Assembly (NCBI RefSeq): GCF_004768545.1 | Contig: NZ_CP038634.1 | Coordinates: forward strand, 1,302,001-1,366,000 | Length of the DNA: 64,000 nucleotides | Source: Cupriavidus oxalaticus | GTDB lineage: Bacteria > Pseudomonadota > Gammaproteobacteria > Burkholderiales > Burkholderiaceae | Reading direction: 5' to 3' | Shown here: in pieces, positions 23,424-32,151 of the stretch | Layout of the letters: every line of letters starts with the position of its first letter | How positions within the stretch are numbered: position 1 is the stretch's first letter | Position numbers and translations under genes: made by a program | Notes under the pieces: generated by a model | Databases searched by the model: none | Told to the model about the DNA's origin: nothing | The model's input: the letters and a program-made list of their open reading frames with translations, nothing else

Positions 23424-23813
23424 ATGTCAATCGTGCGAGCTGGCAGCAAGGCAGAAGCGCTCCGGCTTCTGGCCTCGGAAAACGTGCTGGCGCTGGAGCT
23501 GGACTACGAGACAGGCTGGCAGGATGCGGTCGAACTCGGCAGGCTCGGAGAAAAGCGCGGTATCAAGGTGCAGTATCGCGGACAGGAAAGCATCGCCGTC
23601 CGCTCCCGCGAAGCCCTGATCGAAGGGCTTGCCAAACCCAAGGGCACGTTCCGCCAACGCAATCTCTATTGCCAGTTCGATCTCGGCACGCTGGCGGACC
23701 ATGAACTGCTCGACCTCGAGGCCAAGGCCACGCGGCTCGGGGACTATATTCTCGCGGGCCACCTGCTGCGCGATGTCGATGGAGTGTGGCCGCAGCCAAA
23801 AAGCGAGCAATAA
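23424..23813 (+). CDS. unknown protein under a LexA-type box
   Basis: I do not recognise this 129-residue protein. It begins MSIVRAGSKAEALRLLASEN and ends VDGVWPQPKSEQ, with mixed helices and strands and no signal peptide or membrane segment. The ATG at 23424 has an AGAGGTG ribosome site about 7 bases upstream. A LexA-type box sits in its promoter, so expression during DNA damage is likely. Its neighbours are an M16 peptidase and a convergent unknown gene. The wording QFDLGTLADHELLDLEAKAT may help a database search. Confidence 0.75.
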   Translation: MSIVRAGSKAEALRLLASENVLALELDYETGWQDAVELGRLGEKRGIKVQYRGQESIAVRSREALIEGLAKPKGTFRQRNLYCQFDLGTLADHELLDLEAKATRLGDYILAGHLLRDVDGVWPQPKSEQ

Positions 23814-23842
23814 GCGAGCAATAAGCGCTGCAACCAAAAGCA

Positions 23843-23865
23843 AAGGCCGCCATGCCGGCGGCCTT
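23843..23865 (-). terminator. possible intrinsic terminator
   Basis: A 9-bp stem AAGGCCGCC / GGCGGCCTT with a 5-base loop lies between two convergent genes. The minus-strand side is followed by TTTGCTTTTGG, so it best serves the leftward gene at 23893-24486. Confidence 0.55.
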
Positions 23866-23892
23866 CGACCTTCTATATTGCACGCGGCGCGA

Positions 23893-24486
23893 TCAGTGCC
23901 AGACCCGCGTCGCGTTGGCCCATCGCGCCGCGCACGATTGCGTGGCGGCAGCGGCGATTGACTCGGCCGCATCATCGGCAAGCTCGCCGGCATCGGCCGG
24001 CGACACCTGCGCGGCGCTGTCCAGCGCCGTGCGCCACATGACTGCCGACACCAGCGTCTTGCATTGGCGGCGTTCGCCATGCGCCAGCGCCAGCAGGCGC
24101 TCGTAGCCTTCCATCACGATCAGGCGGTCGCCGCGGCATGGCTGCAGCTGCAGCGTGTACAGGTGATCGCATTCGCAATGCAGGCTGCCGCCGCTTACCG
24201 CCAGCACGATCGCGCCGGGCAGCGCAATGCCGCTGGCCTGCACCTTGCCGCGCAAGCGCGCCAGGTGCGCGTGCGCGCGCGGGTCGCTGTCCTGCGCCAT
24301 ATTGGCCGGCACCGCGCCCAGCGCCATCAGCTCCGCGGGCGATACCGCCAGCGTGTACGCCTGTAGCGCAGTGCGATAGGACGCCACCACCGCGCGCAGG
24401 CGGTGCGGCGTGTCAACGTCATGGCCTGCCGGCCCGCGATCCTGCCAATCGTCCATGTCGACTCCTGCCGCGCCGGGCGTTTGCAT
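23893..24486 (-). CDS. unknown protein upstream of nothing conserved
   Basis: I do not recognise this 197-residue protein. It starts MQTPGAAGVDMDDWQDRGPA; a second ATG at residue 11 is a possible start. The middle (about 80-135) is strand-rich with a Cys pair (LHCECDHLYTLQLQP). The C-terminal 50 residues are Ala-rich helices ending CAARWANATRVWH. It starts 3 bp after the stop of the acyl-CoA dehydrogenase gene on the same strand, so the two are probably cotranscribed. Confidence 0.65.
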   Translation of the reverse strand: MQTPGAAGVDMDDWQDRGPAGHDVDTPHRLRAVVASYRTALQAYTLAVSPAELMALGAVPANMAQDSDPRAHAHLARLRGKVQASGIALPGAIVLAVSGGSLHCECDHLYTLQLQPCRGDRLIVMEGYERLLALAHGERRQCKTLVSAVMWRTALDSAAQVSPADAGELADDAAESIAAAATQSCAARWANATRVWH

Positions 24487-24488
24487 GG

Positions 24489-25646
24489 TCAGTCGCGCAG
24501 CAGCTGCTTGGCGATGATCAGCTGCTGGATCTGCGTGGTGCCTTCATACAGGCGCAGCAGGCGCACGTCGCGGTAGAAGCGCTCAGCCTTGTACTCGGCG
24601 ATATAGCCGGCGCCGCCGTGGATCTGCACCGCGCGGTCGGCCACGCGGCCCACCATCTCGGTACAGAACATCTTGGTGCAGGAGGCCAGCATGCTGACTT
24701 CCGGATCGCTCTTGCCGGCGGGCTTGGCGTCGTAGCGCTGCGCGCAGTCACGCACCATCGACAGGCCGGCGTAGAGCTCGGCCTGGCTGTCGGCCAGCAT
24801 CGCCTGGATCAGCTGGAAGTCGCCGATGGGCTTGCCGAACTGCTTGCGCTCCTTGGCATATGCCACCGCGTCGGTGATCAGGCGATGCGCCATGCCGCAG
24901 GCCAGTGCCGAGATATGCAGGCGGCCGCGGTCGAGCACCTTCATGGCGGTCTTGAAGCCCACGCCCGGCACGCCGCCGATGATGTTGGCGGCGGGCACGC
25001 GCACGTTCTCCAGCACCACGTCGCAGGTCTTTGTGCCGCGCTGGCCCATCTTCTTGTCCGGCTTGCCCAGCGAGATGCCCGGGGTGTCGGCCGGCACGAT
25101 GAAGGACGAAATGCCCGAGGCACCCGCACCGCCGGTGCGCGCCATCAGCGTGAAGGCGCCGGCGCGCGGTGCGTTGGTGATAAAGCGCTTGGTGCCGTTG
25201 ATGACGTAGTGGTCGCCGTCAAGCTCCGCCCTGGTCTGCAGCGAGGCTGCGTCGGAGCCGGCATTCGGTTCGGTCAGCGCAAACGAGATGATCAGGTCGC
25301 CGCTGGCGATACGCGGCAGGTAAGACTGCTTCTGCTCCTCGGTGCCATCCATCAGGATGCCCTGCGAGCCGATGCCGACGTTGGTGCCGAACACCGAGCG
25401 GAAGGCAAACGCGGTGTGGCCGAGGTCATACACCACATCGCATTCCTGCGACATCGACAGGCCGATGCCGCCGTAGTTTTCGGGAATGGAGATGCCGAAC
25501 AGGCCCATCTCCTTCATGTCCGCGACGATATCGGCGGGGACGTCGTCGGTCTCTTCCAGCGTGTCCTCGGCGGGCTTCAGGCGTTCGTCGATGAAGCGCT
25601 GCACCGAGGCGCGCAGCAGGGCAAAGGATTCTTGGTCAAGGGCCAT
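24489..25646 (-). CDS. acyl-CoA dehydrogenase
   Basis: This 385-residue flavoprotein oxidises acyl-CoA to 2-enoyl-CoA. Conserved blocks include ALTEPNAGSDAASLQT (substrate/FAD region, about 125-140), ITNAPRAGAFTLMART and the C-terminal QIHGGAGYIAEYKAERFYRD with YEGTTQIQQLIIAKQLL. The catalytic glutamate is expected in the final YEGTTQIQ segment. The start MALDQESFALLR at 25646 was preferred to an upstream extension. The promoter gap carries a 12-bp direct repeat. Chain-length specificity is not predictable here. Confidence 0.93.
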   Translation of the reverse strand: MALDQESFALLRASVQRFIDERLKPAEDTLEETDDVPADIVADMKEMGLFGISIPENYGGIGLSMSQECDVVYDLGHTAFAFRSVFGTNVGIGSQGILMDGTEEQKQSYLPRIASGDLIISFALTEPNAGSDAASLQTRAELDGDHYVINGTKRFITNAPRAGAFTLMARTGGAGASGISSFIVPADTPGISLGKPDKKMGQRGTKTCDVVLENVRVPAANIIGGVPGVGFKTAMKVLDRGRLHISALACGMAHRLITDAVAYAKERKQFGKPIGDFQLIQAMLADSQAELYAGLSMVRDCAQRYDAKPAGKSDPEVSMLASCTKMFCTEMVGRVADRAVQIHGGAGYIAEYKAERFYRDVRLLRLYEGTTQIQQLIIAKQLLRD

Positions 25647-25705
25647 GAGGATTCTCCGGGTCAGGCAATACGTCGGTCTGGCCGACATGGTACGCCGGCG
25701 GCGCG

Positions 25706-25758
25706 ATTTGACAATCCACTGGAGATTGGACAGAAGCGTCAACAAAATTTGACAATCC
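25706..25758. repeat. 12-bp direct repeat in promoter gap
   Basis: ATTTGACAATCC occurs at 25706-25717 and again at 25747-25758, 41 bp apart, between the acyl-CoA dehydrogenase start and the OPT transporter stop. It may be a regulator site for the leftward acyl-CoA dehydrogenase gene. Confidence 0.5.
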
Positions 25759-25765
25759 GCCTGTG

Positions 25766-27562
25766 TCAGTTCCACGTCACTGCGAGCAGCCCGGCCAGGC
25801 CGAGGGCCAGTGCCGCCAGCGCGTCGCCGGCGATCAGGCCGCCACCCAGCAGCGATGCGGTGCTCATGTCCTCGGGCAGCGCCTGCCGCTCACGCCTCGC
25901 CCCAGGCCTGCGCCCGGCCAAAGCGCCGCCGACGCTTGCCGCCACGCCGCCCGCGGCCATCCAGCCGGCCGCCGCCAGGTTGACGAAGCCGCCGAAGGAC
26001 GATGCATAGGGTGACGGCAACAGCACCGCATCCAGCAAAAAGTCCGCCACCCTGCCCCGCCGGCCAGACTGCGCGAAGCGCTGCCACGCCGGGCCGCCCA
26101 GGATGACCTTGCGCAGCACCGCCGTAGCCAGCCCCAGGGCCAGCCCGAGCGCGACCGCGGCATGCTGGGCGGCGCGCGGCTGCGCCAGCCCGTGCAGCAC
26201 GCCGACGATCTTGTAGGTCATGGCCGAGGCCCAGCGCGCCGGCTGCTGGTCCGCCGGCAGTTGTGTCTGGTCCAGCGCCAGCACCGGATACGCCTGCATG
26301 AACAGCCGCGCCATCGCCACGGCCACAAGCGCGCCTACCACGATGCCGGCAACCTGGTAGCCGAACTGCACCATGCGGTCGCTGCCCAGGCGCCAGCCGG
26401 TGGAGCGGTCCTGCTGCATGTCGCTGGCTTCGGCGGTCGCCACCAGCAGCACCGTCGCCGCGATCAGGCCGACATGCGGCGCGCGCAAGCCGGCCGCGGC
26501 CATCAGGATCACCGTCAGCACGAAGGCGGACGAGATCGGGTTCTGGTCGACCATGCCGACCGAGATGCCGTTGACCAGCGCGAACACCAGCACCAGCAGC
26601 ACCGCCATCAGCTGGAAGACCGGCGGCTGGCCGAACCACGCGACGCCCGCCGCGACCGTGGCGGTGCCCCACAGCAGCGCCCACGCGGCCACCCAGGCCA
26701 TGCCGGGTCCACGCCGCGCCTGCGCCTTTCGCGGGGCCCGGCTACGCCACTGCCGCCACGCCTGCGCCAGCAGCAGCGCGACATCGAGCGCGGCCGCCCC
26801 CATGATCATCCCCAGCGCCACCAGGAAGGTGGCCTTGCGATATGGTTCGCCAGGCGCGAGCCATCCCACCGACACGAACCACGGCGTCAGCGCCCAGCCG
26901 GCAAGGCCGCCCACCAGCGCGGCAATGCCGATGCGCGCCCCGACGATCATGCCCGCGCCGAATGTCGCCGCCGACAGGTCCAGCGCCGCCAGCCACGACA
27001 CGCGCGCCGCGCCCAGGCCGCTGGCCAGCCCCAGCGCCATGCCGCCGCCCAGCCGCGCCACCGAGCGCCGCAGCAGCACCGGGTCGGTCAGCGCGCGCAG
27101 GATATTGGCAACCGCCAGTCCCGACGGGAACGTCAGCTGCATCCGGTCCACCAGCAACGGCGTGTACAGCATGCCGATGCCCACGCCGTACATGCCGATG
27201 CACAGCATGTAGAGCACCAGCTGCCACAGCGGCGGCTGTGCCAGGCCGAGCCAGGTCATCGCCTGCAGCACCACCGCCATGCCGCCCATGCCAGCCACCG
27301 ATGCCGCCGCGGTCTGGATGTAGTTGGCGCCATGCCGGCCCGGGGCGCCGTAGCTGGCCGTCACCACCGAGCCGAGTATGCCGGCCAGCACCTGGCCACC
27401 GACAAAGAAGCCCAGCGAGAAATTCATGTAGGCGGCGGCAATGCCGCCAAGTGGACCGAGCACCAGCATGCCGGCCGCGCCCAGCAGCGCGTGGTAGCGC
27501 CAGCTGCCGGCAGCGGGCAGCCAGCTGGCGCGGTGCACGGCGTCGGTGGGCAGGGTTGGCAT
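25766..27562 (-). CDS. OPT-family oligopeptide/metal-chelate transporter
   Basis: This inner-membrane protein of about 598 residues has roughly fourteen hydrophobic helices and belongs to the OPT (oligopeptide / yellow-stripe-like) superfamily. Typical segments are GPLGGIAAAYMNFSLGFFVG near the N-terminus and ANYIQTAAASVAGMGGM. Bacterial OPT members move peptides or metal complexes, and the cargo is unknown. The open frame runs to 27733, but the MPTLPTDAVHR start at 27562 is the better N-terminus. It lies divergent from the monooxygenase gene, so the MarR operators in the 192-bp gap could affect both. Confidence 0.88.
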   Translation of the reverse strand: MPTLPTDAVHRASWLPAAGSWRYHALLGAAGMLVLGPLGGIAAAYMNFSLGFFVGGQVLAGILGSVVTASYGAPGRHGANYIQTAAASVAGMGGMAVVLQAMTWLGLAQPPLWQLVLYMLCIGMYGVGIGMLYTPLLVDRMQLTFPSGLAVANILRALTDPVLLRRSVARLGGGMALGLASGLGAARVSWLAALDLSAATFGAGMIVGARIGIAALVGGLAGWALTPWFVSVGWLAPGEPYRKATFLVALGMIMGAAALDVALLLAQAWRQWRSRAPRKAQARRGPGMAWVAAWALLWGTATVAAGVAWFGQPPVFQLMAVLLVLVFALVNGISVGMVDQNPISSAFVLTVILMAAAGLRAPHVGLIAATVLLVATAEASDMQQDRSTGWRLGSDRMVQFGYQVAGIVVGALVAVAMARLFMQAYPVLALDQTQLPADQQPARWASAMTYKIVGVLHGLAQPRAAQHAAVALGLALGLATAVLRKVILGGPAWQRFAQSGRRGRVADFLLDAVLLPSPYASSFGGFVNLAAAGWMAAGGVAASVGGALAGRRPGARRERQALPEDMSTASLLGGGLIAGDALAALALGLAGLLAVTWN

Positions 27563-27688
27563 GGCGAAGGTTCGCAGGCAGCAGTAGCGGGGTGCGTTCT
27601 GCGAAGCATAGGCCACGGTACCGGGTAGGCGATGTGCGACTTGTCTCTCTTTACAGGGCGGCGCCGCCGAGCCAGCCGGGTAAACACT

Positions 27689-27732
27689 GGTTTCGTGCGC
27701 AACCATCTGGGATATAGTTGCGTACGAAACCA
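27689..27732. promoter_or_regulatory. twin MarR-type operator
   Basis: Two mirror-image copies of a near-palindrome flank a TATAGT -10-like hexamer: GGTTTCGTGCGCAAC (27689-27703) and GTTGCGTACGAAACC (27718-27732), with centres 29 bp apart. Each is about 14 bp with dyad symmetry, the size of a MarR site. They lie just before the monooxygenase operon, which ends with its own MarR gene, so autoregulation is the likely reading. Confidence 0.65.
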
Positions 27733-27754
27733 ATTACATCAAACGAGACCAGCC

Positions 27755-29455
27755 ATGACCGACTCCACCGCACCACGCGCGGCCGTGCCACCGGTACCGC
27801 CTCCCGCGACGCCGCGCCCCTGGCCCCGACACGTACCCGTGCTGATCGCCGGCGGCGGCCCGGTCGGGCTGGCGCTGGCGGCACTGCTGGCGCGCTACGG
27901 CGTCGCCTCGCTGGTAGTGGAGGCCGACGACGGCTACTGCGCCGGCAGCCGCGCCATCTGCATGTCGCGCCGCTCGCTCGAGATCCTGGGCTGGGTCGGC
28001 GCCGACCAGCAAACGGTCGAAACCGGCCTGCCCTGGGTAGGCGGCCGCAGCTACTACCGCGACGCCGAGGTGCTGCATTTCCGCATGCCGAGCGAGCCGG
28101 ACGAGCGCTTTGCGCCGATGGTCAATATCCAGCAGTACTACCTCGAAGCATTCGCGCACGAGGCCGCGCTGCGGGGCGCCACGCCGGCCGAGGTGCGCTT
28201 CGGCGCGCGCGTGCGCACGGTGCGTCCGCATGACGGCGGCGTGGTCGCGGAAATCGAGAGCGCCGACGGCGTGGTGCAGGTCGACGCGCAATGGCTGGTC
28301 GCCTGCGACGGCGGGCGCAGCACGGTGCGCGAGCAACTGGGCCTGCGCATGGAAGGCACCCAGTACGAAGGCCGCTATGTCATTGTCGACATCGTGCAGA
28401 AGACCCGGCGCGAGGTGGAGCGGCTGGCCTGGTTCGACCCGCCGTCGAATCCGGGCTCGACCATCCTGATGCACCGCCAGCCCGACGATGTCTGGCGCAT
28501 CGACTACCAGATCCGCGACGACGAGGATGCCGAGGAAGCGGTCAAGCCGGAGAACGTGCTGCTGCGCGTGCAGAGCCACCTCGACATGATCGGCGAGACC
28601 GAGCCCTGGCAGCCGCTGTGGATCTCGATCTACAACGCCAAGTGCCTGACGCTGCAGGACTATCGCCACGGCCGCGTGCTGTTCGCCGGCGACGCCGCGC
28701 ACCTGGTGCCGATCTTCGGCGTGCGCGGGCTCAACTCCGGGCTGGATGATGCCGGCAACCTGGCGTGGAAGCTGGCAGCGGTCGTGCGCGGCCAGGCCGC
28801 GGACAGCCTGCTCGACTCCTATTCGGCCGAACGCGTCCACGCCACCCGGCAGAACATCGCCTACGGCGCCAAGAGCACCGAATTCATGGCGCCCCCCGAC
28901 TTTGCCTTCCGCCTGATGCGCGAGGCCACGCTGCGGCTGGCGCAGGGCGGCAGCCCGGTGCGGTCGCTGATCAACCCGCGCCAGTCGGCACCGATCGCCT
29001 ATGCCGGTTCGCCGCTGAACGGCGCCAGCGACTTCGGCGCCGACTGCCCCGGCGCCGCGCCCGGGTTGCCCGCTCCGGAGGCGCGCGTCGCCAGCGCGGA
29101 AGGCATCGGCCACCTGACGCAATGCTTCGGGCAGCGCTTCACGCTGCTGTACTTCGGTGATTCGCCAACGCTGCCTGCCCCGCTGGCCGCGCTGGTGCAG
29201 GCCTATCCGCATACACTGCAGGCCCGCGTGATCGTCAACGGTAACGCCGGCCCCGCGCAGGGCGCACTTGCCGATGTCGCCGGCCAGGCGCAGGCGCGTT
29301 ACGGTGCCCGGCCGGGTACGCTCTACGCGATCCGCCCCGACGGGTACGTGCTGTCGCGCTGGCGCGCGCCCGCATGGGACGAGGTCGGCGCAACCCTCGC
29401 CCCCCTGATGCAAACCCCGCAATCCCAACCCGCCGGAGCCCGCCATGCAAGCTGA
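27755..29455 (+). CDS. FAD-dependent aromatic-ring monooxygenase, MhpA-like
   Basis: This 566-residue flavoprotein of the class A hydroxylase family has the FAD-binding GxGxxG-type motif IAGGGPVGLALAALLARYG (about 31-49), the mid DG motif ACDGGRSTVREQLG and the second FAD motif FAGDAAHLVPIFGVRGLNSG (about 308-327). Relatives hydroxylate phenolic acids such as 3-(3-hydroxyphenyl)propionate with NAD(P)H and O2. The last 80 residues form a thioredoxin-like C-terminal domain. It overlaps a small DUF2783-like gene and precedes marR on the same strand, forming a three-gene operon. The substrate is unknown. Confidence 0.92.
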   Translation: MTDSTAPRAAVPPVPPPATPRPWPRHVPVLIAGGGPVGLALAALLARYGVASLVVEADDGYCAGSRAICMSRRSLEILGWVGADQQTVETGLPWVGGRSYYRDAEVLHFRMPSEPDERFAPMVNIQQYYLEAFAHEAALRGATPAEVRFGARVRTVRPHDGGVVAEIESADGVVQVDAQWLVACDGGRSTVREQLGLRMEGTQYEGRYVIVDIVQKTRREVERLAWFDPPSNPGSTILMHRQPDDVWRIDYQIRDDEDAEEAVKPENVLLRVQSHLDMIGETEPWQPLWISIYNAKCLTLQDYRHGRVLFAGDAAHLVPIFGVRGLNSGLDDAGNLAWKLAAVVRGQAADSLLDSYSAERVHATRQNIAYGAKSTEFMAPPDFAFRLMREATLRLAQGGSPVRSLINPRQSAPIAYAGSPLNGASDFGADCPGAAPGLPAPEARVASAEGIGHLTQCFGQRFTLLYFGDSPTLPAPLAALVQAYPHTLQARVIVNGNAGPAQGALADVAGQAQARYGARPGTLYAIRPDGYVLSRWRAPAWDEVGATLAPLMQTPQSQPAGARHAS

Positions 29456-29624
29456 TGACCTCGACCTCGCCTATACCCGCCTGTGCGAGGCCTTGGGCCG
29501 CGTTGGCGAAGCACGATCGCCGCTGCTGCTGGCGATGATGTGCCTGGGGCTGATGAGCCGGCAGGATTCGCTGGCACCGGTGCTGGCATTGATCGACGAG
29601 GCGGAGGCACGCAGCCAGGCGTAG
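29445..29624 (+). CDS. small DUF2783-like protein
   Basis: This 59-residue protein (MQADDLDLAYTRLCEALGRV to ALIDEAEARSQA) starts inside the end of the monooxygenase gene (11-base overlap), so it is translationally coupled. It is all-helical and leucine-rich. It resembles the DUF2783 proteins often found beside FAD monooxygenases in Burkholderiales; I recall that association but cannot confirm it here. The role is unknown. Confidence 0.7.
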   Translation: MQADDLDLAYTRLCEALGRVGEARSPLLLAMMCLGLMSRQDSLAPVLALIDEAEARSQA

Positions 29625-29657
29625 GCACTACAATGCCGACGCCGACCGGACATCGCC

Positions 29658-30125
29658 ATGAAACCACTGCCACGCCTGGACCAGTTCCTGACCTACCGCC
29701 TGCACCAGGTCAACAAGCTCAGCGACAAGGACAGCGCCGCCGCCTACCTGGAGCAGTGCGGCCTGCTGCTGAGCGAAGGCCGTTGCCTGGCCGCGATCGG
29801 CGCGTTCGCGCCGCTGTCGGTCAACGCGCTGGCGCACCGCGCCAACCTGACCAAGGGCCAGGCGAGCCGCTCTGCGCAAGCGCTGGTGGAACGGGGGCTG
29901 GTCAGCAAGGAAACCAGCGCCGCCGATGGCCGTGGCGTGGTGCTGTCGCTAACCGCGCAGGGCAAGCCGCTGTACCGGCAGGCGATCGCCATGATTGCGC
30001 GGCGCAATGACGAGATCTTCGGCTGCCTGAGCGAGGATGAGCAGGCGCTGCTGGGCAGCCTGCTCGACCGGCTGGTCGCGCACGCTGCCCGGCAGGACGG
30101 CGCGGCGGACAGCGACGAGGACTAG
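29658..30125 (+). CDS. MarR-family transcriptional regulator
   Basis: This 155-residue winged-helix regulator has the MarR DNA-binding core LSVNALAHRANLTKGQASRS (about 54-73) and wing SAADGRGVVLSLTAQGKPLY. It follows the monooxygenase and DUF2783-like genes with a 33-bp gap and most likely represses the whole operon through the twin palindromes at 27689-27732, with the aromatic substrate as inducer. That regulatory picture is inferred from layout. Confidence 0.92.
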   Translation: MKPLPRLDQFLTYRLHQVNKLSDKDSAAAYLEQCGLLLSEGRCLAAIGAFAPLSVNALAHRANLTKGQASRSAQALVERGLVSKETSAADGRGVVLSLTAQGKPLYRQAIAMIARRNDEIFGCLSEDEQALLGSLLDRLVAHAARQDGAADSDED

Positions 30126-30147
30126 CCGCAAAGACCAGCGACGACGC

Positions 30148-30603
30148 CTAGCGACGCAAGCCGTCCACGTGCGCGCGCGCACCGTCGCGGCGCGCGGCGT
30201 CGGCTACTTCGTTGGTGACCACGGTCTGGCCGATCGGCGCCAGCGCGATGCCGGCCAGCTTCAGGTGCTGGATCGCGAACGGGATGCCGATGATGGTGAC
30301 GAAGTTGGCGACCGCCGCCATCACGTGGCCGATCGCCAGCCACACACCGGCAAACACAAACCACAGCACATTGCCCACCAGCCCCAGCGCGCCGGTGCCG
30401 ACATCGTCGCGCCCGGTCAGCTCGCGCCGGCTGATGGCCTGCTTGCCGAACGGGAAGAAGGTGAAGCCGCCGATCACGAAGCAGGCCTTGCCCCACGGGA
30501 TGCCGACGATCGAGATAAAACAGAGCAGCCCGGCCAGCCACCAGGCCAGGCCCATCACCACGCCGCCGAGGATGAACCAGAGGAAGTTGCCGATTGCGCG
30601 CAT
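30148..30603 (-). CDS. yccF: YccF-domain inner-membrane protein
   Basis: This 151-residue protein has two copies of the short YccF unit: IGNFLWFILGGVVMGLAWWL with FISIVGIPWGKACF, and VGNVLWFVFAGVWLAIGH with FVTIIGIPFAIQH. The repeated IVGIPxG / IIGIPFA pattern is diagnostic. It predicts about four membrane helices. Function is unknown. It converges on marR. Confidence 0.92.
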   Translation of the reverse strand: MRAIGNFLWFILGGVVMGLAWWLAGLLCFISIVGIPWGKACFVIGGFTFFPFGKQAISRRELTGRDDVGTGALGLVGNVLWFVFAGVWLAIGHVMAAVANFVTIIGIPFAIQHLKLAGIALAPIGQTVVTNEVADAARRDGARAHVDGLRR

Positions 30604-30658
30604 GCGAGCCTTTTGTATGTGAACAGGAGAGGACTTCGATGATACGCGCGGCGAGGGA

Positions 30659-30675
30659 GCGTACCCGTTTCTGCG
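30659..30675 (-). repeat. dispersed iteron-like site 1
   Basis: GCGTACCCGTTTCTGCG, the reverse complement of the origin iteron, is a perfect 17/17 match. It lies in the gap between yccF and the sensor-kinase gene, about 22.5 kb from the origin array. Confidence 0.8.
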
Positions 30676-30783
30676 TGCCCGTTTCTGGCCACTGGCAATG
30701 ACTCCTGTGCATGGCTCGCGGGGCTGAATTGCGATCGCAAACCTGCAGCGGCGCGCCGCATGGCATTGCGTCGCACCTGCAAA

Positions 30784-30800
30784 GCGTACCCATTTCTGCG
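30784..30800 (-). repeat. dispersed iteron-like site 2
   Basis: GCGTACCCATTTCTGCG is a one-base variant of the iteron (16/17), in the same gap and orientation as site 1, 125 bp away. Confidence 0.8.
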
Positions 30801-30816
30801 TGACTTTGGCCGGGGC

Positions 30817-32151
30817 TCAGGCCGCTGGAAATACAACCCTGACACGCAGCCCCGGCCGCGCGTCTTCCAGCGCCACGCGCGCCCCGTGCGACTGCGCGAT
30901 CTCCGCCACGATCGCCAGGCCCAGCCCGCTGCCGCCGGTCGGCGCCTCCGGCACGCGGTAGAAGCGGTCGAACACGCGTTCGTGCTCCCCGGCCGGAATG
31001 CCGGGGCCGTTGTCGCCGACCACCAGCTCGACCGAACGCCCGTCGCTGCCGCGCGCGACCTGCACGTCGACGCGGCTGCCGGCCGGGATATAGGCCAGCG
31101 CGTTGTCCAGCAGGTTGGTCAGCAGGATGCGCAAGGCATCGGCATCGCCATGCACGATGGCAGGCGCCGCGTCGGCGTCGGCATCGCCATCCACGCCCAG
31201 GTCGATATCGCGATCCAGCGCAGCCTGGGCCAGCTCCGCCACCACGCCGGTGGCCAGCGCGCGCAGCGCGACCGGCTCGTGCGGCGGCGTGGCAGCGCCG
31301 GGCTCCTGCCGCGCCAGAGTGAGCAGCTGCGTGACGAGATGGGTCAGCCGCTCCAGCCCCTGGCGCAGCTTTGCGAGCGCCTCGTCGCGCGCAGCGCCGC
31401 TGTCGGCACGCTCGACCAGCTGGGCCTGCAGCTGCAGCGCGGCCAACGGCGTGCGCAGCGCGTGCGCGGCGTCGGCCACGAAGGCGCGCTGCGTGTCGAT
31501 GGCGTGCGAGAGCCGCGCCAGCAGCTGGTTCAGCGCGGCGCTGAGCGGCGCGATCTCGTCCGGCATCTGCCGCAGCGCCAGCGGCGCGAGCGTGGTGGCG
31601 TCGCGCGCACGCACTTCGGCAGCAATCTCGCGCAGCGGCCGCAGCCCGCGCCCCACCGCCATCCACACCAGCCAGCCCAGCAGCGGCAGCAGCAACAGCA
31701 GCGGCGCCACGGTACGCAGCGCCATGCGCGCGGCCAGCGTGCGGCGCGCGCTCATCGGCTGCGCGATCTGCACCACGGTGGGCCCGAGCTGCATGCTGTA
31801 CAGCCGCCATTCGCCCTGCTGCGTGGTCACATTGGAGAAGCCCAGCTCGGCGCGCGCGGGCAGCGCCGGGTGCGAGTGCGACAGGTACAGGCTGCGCCCG
31901 GAGCCGTCCCAGATATGGATGACGACATCCTCGTCGGCATGCGACAGGTCGCCGGGCGAGCCGATGAAGGGCGGCACCACGGGGTTGGCAAACTGGCTCG
32001 GCAGCGCCGCGGCCATCTGCTTCATCTGGTAGTCGAACAGCGCGTTCGCTTCCTGGCGCGCCTGGCCGTAAATCAGCGCGGTGGCGATGGCAATGCCGGC
32101 GAGCAGTCCCGCTGCCAGCCACCACAGCAGCGTTCGCTGGATGGAGCGCAT
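30817..32151 (-). CDS. sensor histidine kinase
   Basis: This 444-residue membrane kinase has a first transmembrane helix (about 7-27), a periplasmic sensor region (about 28-146), a second helix (about 147-167), HAMP, then the phospho-acceptor motif FVADAAHALRTPLAAL with His230. The C-terminal ATPase has N, G1 and G2 boxes (GDNGPGIP; GGSGLGLAIV). The family is TctE/QseC-like. Its start overlaps the stop of the response-regulator gene. Both lie directly behind the zwf-pgl-glk genes, so it may sense a sugar or organic acid. Confidence 0.93.
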   Translation of the reverse strand: MRSIQRTLLWWLAAGLLAGIAIATALIYGQARQEANALFDYQMKQMAAALPSQFANPVVPPFIGSPGDLSHADEDVVIHIWDGSGRSLYLSHSHPALPARAELGFSNVTTQQGEWRLYSMQLGPTVVQIAQPMSARRTLAARMALRTVAPLLLLLPLLGWLVWMAVGRGLRPLREIAAEVRARDATTLAPLALRQMPDEIAPLSAALNQLLARLSHAIDTQRAFVADAAHALRTPLAALQLQAQLVERADSGAARDEALAKLRQGLERLTHLVTQLLTLARQEPGAATPPHEPVALRALATGVVAELAQAALDRDIDLGVDGDADADAAPAIVHGDADALRILLTNLLDNALAYIPAGSRVDVQVARGSDGRSVELVVGDNGPGIPAGEHERVFDRFYRVPEAPTGGSGLGLAIVAEIAQSHGARVALEDARPGLRVRVVFPAA

